Source: Ilex aquifolium (taxonomy: Eukaryota; Streptophyta; Magnoliopsida; Aquifoliales; Aquifoliaceae). From it: a stretch of DNA of 64,000 nt. Every line of letters starts with the position of its first letter. Positions within the stretch are counted from its first letter, which is position 1. Below are positions 58,355 through 64,000 of this stretch, piece after piece. The stretch is from the NCBI GenBank assembly GCA_951799425.1, contig OX637405.1, positions 20,743,089-20,807,088 of the forward strand. Reading direction: 5' to 3'. The position numbers and the translations under genes were made by a program. The notes beneath the pieces were generated by a model. The model did no database searches. It was not told the DNA's origin and saw nothing but the letters and a program-made list of their open reading frames with translations.

Positions 58355-60692
58355 TGTAACACCCCAAATACCACCCTGGACGACATTACACTATGAAACC
58401 ATTCATGTCATGAGAGCAACTAAATATATATCCATCGAATAAGAAACATTCTTAATTTTAACAAAATTTGGACAGAGTCTCCTTTGTACAGGAAGCTCCA
58501 CCCAAAAATCACAACCTGTGCAATTCTATTAACTTGACCACAGAGGGTCCATTTAACCATCCAATAACAATAAAATTTTTATTTACCATCTATACTATCC
58601 TTAACATTATCCCAAAAGAATAGGCCAGATATGGCAATTACATTCCCCAAAAGAATTACATGAATATATCGCAGCGGAGTTTCAAAAGAATCTAGACTTT
58701 ACATTGTTCAGAAATAAATCTCCTAGTCTAGAACAAAATAAGCTATATCTCTAGATGTCCCATTCGGGATCTAGGTACCCCTCCAAGGAAGCTTCCCCAA
58801 GGCCCGGCTCATTCACACCGAGCTCCTCCTCTAAAGCCAAATCTGAAAAATATTAATTGTAGGGGATGAGCACGAAGCTCTGTAGCAAAATCTTCCCAAA
58901 CTCAAACAAGGTTTAGAAAAGCATATAAAACGGTTGGTCTCATTTTCAAAAATAGCATATATACCATTTTGAAGGAAAAGCAGGATATTTTAAATAGATC
59001 TCAAGTTTAAATGTTCACAATAATTTAAATGAACCATAAAGCTCAGTCACAATTATCACCATAACCATTTCCAACAGGTCCTTGTGGAGTCTCATACCTC
59101 CACAAGCACTTGTTGGAAACCATTCCGTAACAATAATAATAATCTCATGTTCTCATGTATATTGATTGCTTCCCATGAATCTACCCAACGACTTATACCT
59201 AGTTCACCAATCACCATCACAATCACAAGTACTTTAGGAAGGGGCGTCTACCATCCCAATGGCAGTGACGAGTCCCTTCCCAGGAAAGGTATACCACCCC
59301 TCGTTCGAACTCCAGTGAACAATAGTGGTGGTTATTACCAAATAACCACCCACTACAAGTGTTAGGCAACCATCTCACCCCCACCGGGATAGACTAACCT
59401 CTAACACGCTACGGCAATGCTCGAAGGCAATCCAAGTCCATCACAACAATTATACAAGAGAGATCATTACAAACATTTCTCAATTCACAAGAAATCCCCA
59501 AATTTCACCATTTGTACCATAGCATAATTGAAGAAAAAGAGCAAGAGATCACCATAAACATCATTTGGTTGTACAATATCAAGCACTAAGGTTTTGATGG
59601 TGAGAACAAAGGAAATGTAAAGAAGAAAAATTCATTTTTCTTAAAACTAGGGTTTGAAGAAGTAAAAGAGAGCTTTAATGGCTACCCAACCATCACAATG
59701 TTTAAAACATGGCAATAAATGCAAGAAGACCAAGAATCAAGTAATTAATAGCAAGTATATATGATTTCAAACCACAAGAATACATATAAGTTAACCCTAA
59801 CATCAATGTAAGAGAATAGGAAGAAATCCCCTACCTTAATGTTCTTGGAGAAATTAGGGCTTTGATCTTGAATCAACTCTTCAATCTCTTGTTTTCTCTT
59901 GATCTTGTGTTTCTCTCTTTCTCTCTTCCTCTCTTATGTTTTCTAGGGTTTGGAGTGGTGTAATGAAGGCTAAGGAGGTGACAAAATGTATTTATAGTGG
60001 AGGAAAAATAGGCTTGTTCGCGACTTAAAATCTCAGATTTTTACAGTGAGTACCGGTAGCTCATTTTGACTACCGGTAGCTCGGGTACACTGGAAACTCG
60101 ACTACCTGTTGACTACCGGTAGCTCGGACACACTGGACCATTGACTACCGGTAGCTGATAGTGACTACCGGTAGTCACTATCCAGATTTTTCTACTTCCA
60201 CTTCCAGTGTATTTTTGACCCATTTAGAGGTCGAATTGGAAAATTTTCATGAGATACACTTTTGTAGCCCTAGATGTATACTATCTACTTTCAAAATTTC
60301 AGGTCATTTGGAATTAAGAATAAAAAGTTATGTCCAAAATACTAAGAAGTATTCAATACCCATTTTTACCCAAATTCTCGCTAAAGTATATTTTAACTCC
60401 GGGACACTTCCTAACTTCCAATACATCCATATTACCACTCCCAATGTTTTTCGACCTTCCGGATTCAATGGAATCATTATTTTGACCTACAAACTTTTAG
60501 AAACTTGTCTAATCACCCTTTCCAAGTTTAAACATCTTCGACACGTAACTTCCCAATCAAATTGTCTCCATAGCATTTATTCCTACGGTTTATTCTTATG
60601 TCACTACATATATCTACATCTTTACAAATATTATTTACTATATATATATATATATCTCTATAAATATATAAAAGAAGATTCGGGGTGTTACA
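58355..60692 (-). repeat. Element I 5' LTR
   Basis: 2338 bp, closely similar to 52996-55371, including the palindrome cluster. Confidence 0.92.
60050..60180. repeat. TACCGGTA palindrome cluster in LTR I (5' copy)
   Basis: Same units and order as 54690-54821, with no change in the palindrome cores that I can see. Confidence 0.9.
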
Positions 60693-61545
60693 CCATCATT
60701 CAATTAAACTACACCGTGGACATTTGTAGTTCAGCCCAGCCCAACCCAATAATGAAGTCAAAGTCTACAATACATAGTCTGCCTAATTAATCAGAGGGAA
60801 AAGCTTTCGTTTCTGTGTATCAACTGCTGGGACTCACAGAGGGAGCTTCTTCGATTGTGTGAGTTAAGCGTTCACTCTCTTACAGAGAAAAGCGATGGCA
60901 GAGATCACTACCACCCCTGCCGGTGACATTCCTCCAAATATGACTATTTACATCAACAACCTCAACGAGAAAGTCAACCTCGAAGGTATTATCCGTTCTC
61001 CCTCTATCTCGCCGGTGTCTCTGCTGAATCTTTTAGCCTAGAACACGTAATTATATGCATTTGTATGAGACTTAAATTGGACTGAAAATTGTAGAGTTGA
61101 AGAAATCGCTGAATACGGTGTTCTCTCAATTTGGAAAGATATTGGAGGTTTTAGCATTCAAAACCCTCAAACACAAAGGTCAAGCTTGGGTCATTTTCCA
61201 GGACACTTCTTCCGCCACCAAGGCGCTTCGCCAGATGCAGAGCTTCCCTTTCTATGACAAGCCCATGGAACTGTATTTTTCTTTATTTTTCTATTGATTT
61301 TTTTCTTAATTTATGGCGTTTTTCTCCTTATTTATTTATTTATATTTTTTAAGTTGTTTCTTTCAGAACAGTTTCTAAGAACAAATATTCTTTGAATCTC
61401 TAATTGTATGTAGGGCTGATAATTGAAAAAGGCTCGGGCCTGTGAGCTTAAGAGAGCATAAAAAATTGTTTAAGTTTAGCTCGTTTAGAAAACGAGTTGA
61501 TCGTGAATGAGCCTAAAACGATCCGAACCCGAGTTGAGCTCTAGT
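60693..61545. repeat. Tandem unit 1, right part
   Basis: Holds the promoter and first two exons of a U1A-like gene. Homologous to 62718-63580. Confidence 0.85.
60895..61267 (+). pseudogene. U1A/U2B''-type snRNP protein, 5' fragment, copy 1
   Basis: Exon 1 is 60895-60985 and exon 2 is 61095-61267, joined in frame. IPPNMTIYINNLNEKV holds the RNP2-type block; [10 protein letters not shown] holds RNP1; PFYDKPM ends the first RRM. The family binds U1 or U2 snRNA stem-loops in the spliceosome. The sequence is closest to plant U1A as I remember it. The frame is open, but the 5' splice site after CCCATG is GA instead of GT (61268-61269), and no third exon or second RRM follows. The upstream region has CAGCCCAGCCCAACCCAATA, a site-II-like GCCCA repeat typical of housekeeping promoters. 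Confidence 0.8.
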
Positions 61546-62717
61546 TGCTCGGTTTGATAATCAACCTTAATTGTATGTCACTTCCAAGAAATCCGAAAAC
61601 TTGGTAAAAACATCAGACATGACACTCAGAAATTTACATAATAAGGATATATGGGGATAATGTGTAAATTATGGGATGTTATGACCACTTTGCAGACAAG
61701 TATTTGAGTTTAAATTTTTCACCAATCAATTTTATGCAAACTATACAAAATATGATAGTATTTCTGATTGATAAAAAAAACACAATGAGGCATTTAGGGC
61801 TCGTCGAGAGCTTCGATTTGATACATTATGGGTCCCGAAACTCCAAACGGATCAAAAGTTATGGTCAAAACCGCGTCAACCCTTCTTTGACTTGGATTTC
61901 TGACCGCACCGATCTTCTAACTCATGGTATCTCAACGCCATCAACGTGTCATCTGATAACTCAGCATCACCTGACTCAAATCCTCCAGCATCAATGTTGA
62001 TGCTTCATATGTAGTGATTAAAATAAATTGCCTATAAATAATTATATCTTAAACTCTATTGTAGAGCATTTGACCTTCTTCCAAAAGCTACACCAACTTT
62101 CCATATGAATCACTGTAATAGAGATGAATTTAGGACACTAGCATGTCATTGCCTTATTTGGGTCCTACTTTCTAAGACAAGCAGTGTCAATGTATCCACG
62201 TCTTGTTTTGTCTGTAAATTGGGTCCATGTCTATGCTTCATACACAGCAATTAAAATAAATTGCCTATAATAAAATGGCAAGATGACTGAAAGGAGAGTG
62301 TCATATTTAAAATTAGTGATCAAAACACACACAAAAATCGACTAGACAAATTTCAAGAGCAATGTTACCTTCAAAAGCATCATTGGGCAAGCCAGTGATT
62401 TCTTGCAACATCATTGCATACCTTCCATCATCTTCCTATTCAAGGTGACCTCCTTTGGGGTTTTCCTTAGTACCATCAACGTCTTCATCTTCGTTTTCAT
62501 CATCCTCGTCATCTGATGCTACATTCTCATCCTATAAAAGGAAAATAACAACATTGAACCGACAGGTGTGCCCGGATTAACATATTAAGATCACAGGGTA
62601 AACATCTGTGATCGAAAGTTACAAATATTAATCAATAATGAATTCTTTATCCACTGCTAGATCGTGGACTTTTGTGGATAGATACCGGATAGGCGCATTA
62701 CATTATCTCTTGGTAAG
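61546..62717. repeat. Tandem unit 2, left part
   Basis: Collinear with 51787-52995. Continues without interruption into the second U1A fragment, so it shows the empty site of element I (ACCATCATTC at about 62732). Confidence 0.85.
62369..62531 (-). pseudogene. UTP14-like exon, copy 2 (with stop)
   Basis: Same 163-base exon as 52628-52790 with splice sites retained. A TAG (62436-62438 on the minus strand) interrupts it after GGHLE, and RHARMLQ has become RYAMMLQ. Confidence 0.5.
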
Positions 62718-62931
62718 TTAGTGGACTAGACCATCATTCAGTTAAATTGGATCGTGGACTTTTTTCGTTCAGCCCAGCCCAACCCAATAATGATGTCTAC
62801 GTCTACAATACATGTTCTGCCAAATTAATCAGAGGAAAAACCTTCGTTTCTGTGTATCGGCCGCTGGGACTTGCAGTGGGAGCTCCTTCGATTGTGTGAG
62901 TTAAGCTTTCACTTTGTTATAGAGAGAAACG

Positions 62932-63301
62932 ATGGCAGAGATAACTACCACCCCCGGCGGTAACATTCCTCCAAATATGACTATTTACATCGACAACCTC
63001 AACGAGAAAGTCAAGCTCGAAGGTATTGTCCGCTCTCTCTCTTTCTCGTCGATGTCTCTATTGAAACTTTTAGCCTAGAGCACGTAATTATATGTATTTG
63101 CATGGGACTGAAATTGGACTGAAAATTGTAGAGTTAAAATCTCTGAAAGCGGTGTTCTCTCAATTTGGAAAGATATTGGAGGTTTTAGCATTCAAAACCC
63201 TCCAACACAAAGGTCAAGCTTGGGTTGTTTTCTAGGACGCTTCTTCCGCCACCAAGGCGCTTCGCCAGATGCAGGGCTTCCCTTTCTATGACAAGCCCAT
63301 G
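62932..63301 (+). pseudogene. U1A/U2B''-type fragment, copy 2
   Basis: Exon 1 is 62932-63022 and exon 2 is 63132-63301. Exon 2 has lost one codon (ELKSLK for ELKKSL) and carries a TAG at 63233-63235 within RNP1-proximal sequence. The 5' splice site GT at 63302 is intact, opposite to copy 1. No downstream exons follow. Confidence 0.8.
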
Positions 63302-64000
63302 GTACTGAATGTTTCTTTATTTTTTTTGTTGATTTTGTTCTTTATTTATGGTGCTTTTCTCTTTATTTATTTATTTATTATTTTAAAGGTGTCTCTTTCA
63401 GAACAGTTTCTAAGAACAAATATTCTTTGAATCTCTAATTGTATGTAGGGCTGATAATCGAACATGGCTCGAGCCTGTGAGCTTAAGAAAGCATAAAAAA
63501 TTATTTAAGTTCAGCTCGTTTAGAAAACGAGTCGATCGTGAATGAGCCTAAAACGATCCAAACCCAAGTCAAGCTCTAGTAGCTCGAATTGATTATCAAC
63601 CTTAATTGTATGTTACTTCCAAGAAATCCTAAATCTTGGTAAAAACATCAGACATGACACTCAAAAATTTTCATAATAAGGATATATGGGGATAATGTGC
63701 AAATTATGGGATGTGATGACCACTTTGCAGACAAGTACTTGAGTTTAAATTTTTTAACCATTCACCAATCAATTTTCTGGAAACTATACATAATATGATA
63801 GTAGTTCCGATTGATAAAAAAAAATACCCTGAGTCTTTGAGGGCTCGTCGAGAGCTTCGATTTGATATATTATGGGCCCCGAAACTCCAAACGGATCAAA
63901 ATTTATGGTCAAAACTGCGTCAACCCTTCTTAGACTTGGATTTATGACCGCGCTGATCTTCTAACTCAAGGTATCTCAACGCCATCAACGCGCCATCTGA
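63302..64000. repeat. End of tandem unit 2 and start of unit 3
   Basis: After the fragment, sequence matches 61268 onward. From about 63575 the left part of the unit begins a third time (CCGAAACTCCAAACGGATCA near 63880, as at 61835 and 52095) and runs off the window. Confidence 0.8.

Larger units (their letters stand above)
52996..60692 (-). mobile_element. Element I: internally deleted chromovirus (Tekay/Del type)
   Basis: LTRs 52996-55371 and 58355-60692 both run TGTAACACCCC...GGGGTGTTACA. A perfect 5-bp duplication CCATC flanks it (52991-52995 and 60693-60697). Minus orientation: primer site TTGGTATCAGAGCTTAGG beside the right LTR, purine tract and chromodomain beside the left. The 2983-bp interior has part of gag, the protease start, a tandem-repeat array and the integrase C-terminus/chromodomain. 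Reverse transcriptase, RNase H and the integrase core are absent, so it depends on a relative. Similar LTRs suggest moderate age, older than E. Confidence 0.94.

Overview
This is plant nuclear DNA, most likely from a eudicot. It contains spliced plant genes, a decayed piece of plastid rDNA, Ty3/gypsy elements of plant lineages, MITEs, a Helitron and LINE remains. I cannot name the species.

Region 1 (1-11.8 kb): the 3' two-thirds of a COG2 gene (Golgi tethering complex subunit) on the + strand. I place eleven exons; the first exons lie left of the window. Its introns hold a hAT-type MITE (7317-7659) and a decayed plastid insertion with the 16S rRNA 3' end, the spacer and the first exon of trnI-GAU (about 8040-8575).

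Region 2 (11.8-14.7 kb): three DNA transposons with exact target-site duplications, then the 5' piece of a LINE.

Region 3 (14.7-45.5 kb): a nest of transposons that splits the LINE. Element A (15876-44570) contains element B (16676-42732). B contains element C (21901-23794) in its interior and Helitron D (24921-40939) in its 3' LTR. D contains element E (25447-39552), a 14.1-kb Athila-type element on the minus strand with a 1866-codon uninterrupted gag-pol frame. Its two 1816-bp LTRs differ at three positions that I see. Downstream of integrase, where Athila elements usually keep an env-like gene, E carries a tandemly duplicated cassette. Each copy has a TATA-like box, a pyrimidine-rich leader, a 43-48-residue membrane protein and a 141-143-residue basic zinc-finger protein. 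The zinc-finger protein resembles the cysteine-rich nucleic-acid-binding proteins of carla-type plant viruses. This cassette is the strongest candidate for an undescribed system.

Region 4 (45.7-51.8 kb): fragments of Athila-type elements in opposite orientations: LTR piece G on +, LTR piece H and gag/LTR element F on -.

Region 5 (51.8-64 kb): a tandem array (period about 2.04 kb) of a unit holding one UTP14-like exon (-) and the promoter plus first two exons of a U1A/U2B''-type spliceosomal gene (+). The array is interrupted by chromovirus element I (52996-60692). The U1A copies are broken gene fragments.

A signal that cuts across families: four LTR types here (B, G, F, I) each carry a short cluster of 8-14-bp palindromes around TACCGGTA, spaced about 20-45 bp apart. 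The E LTR has analogous inverted-repeat arrays with different sequence.
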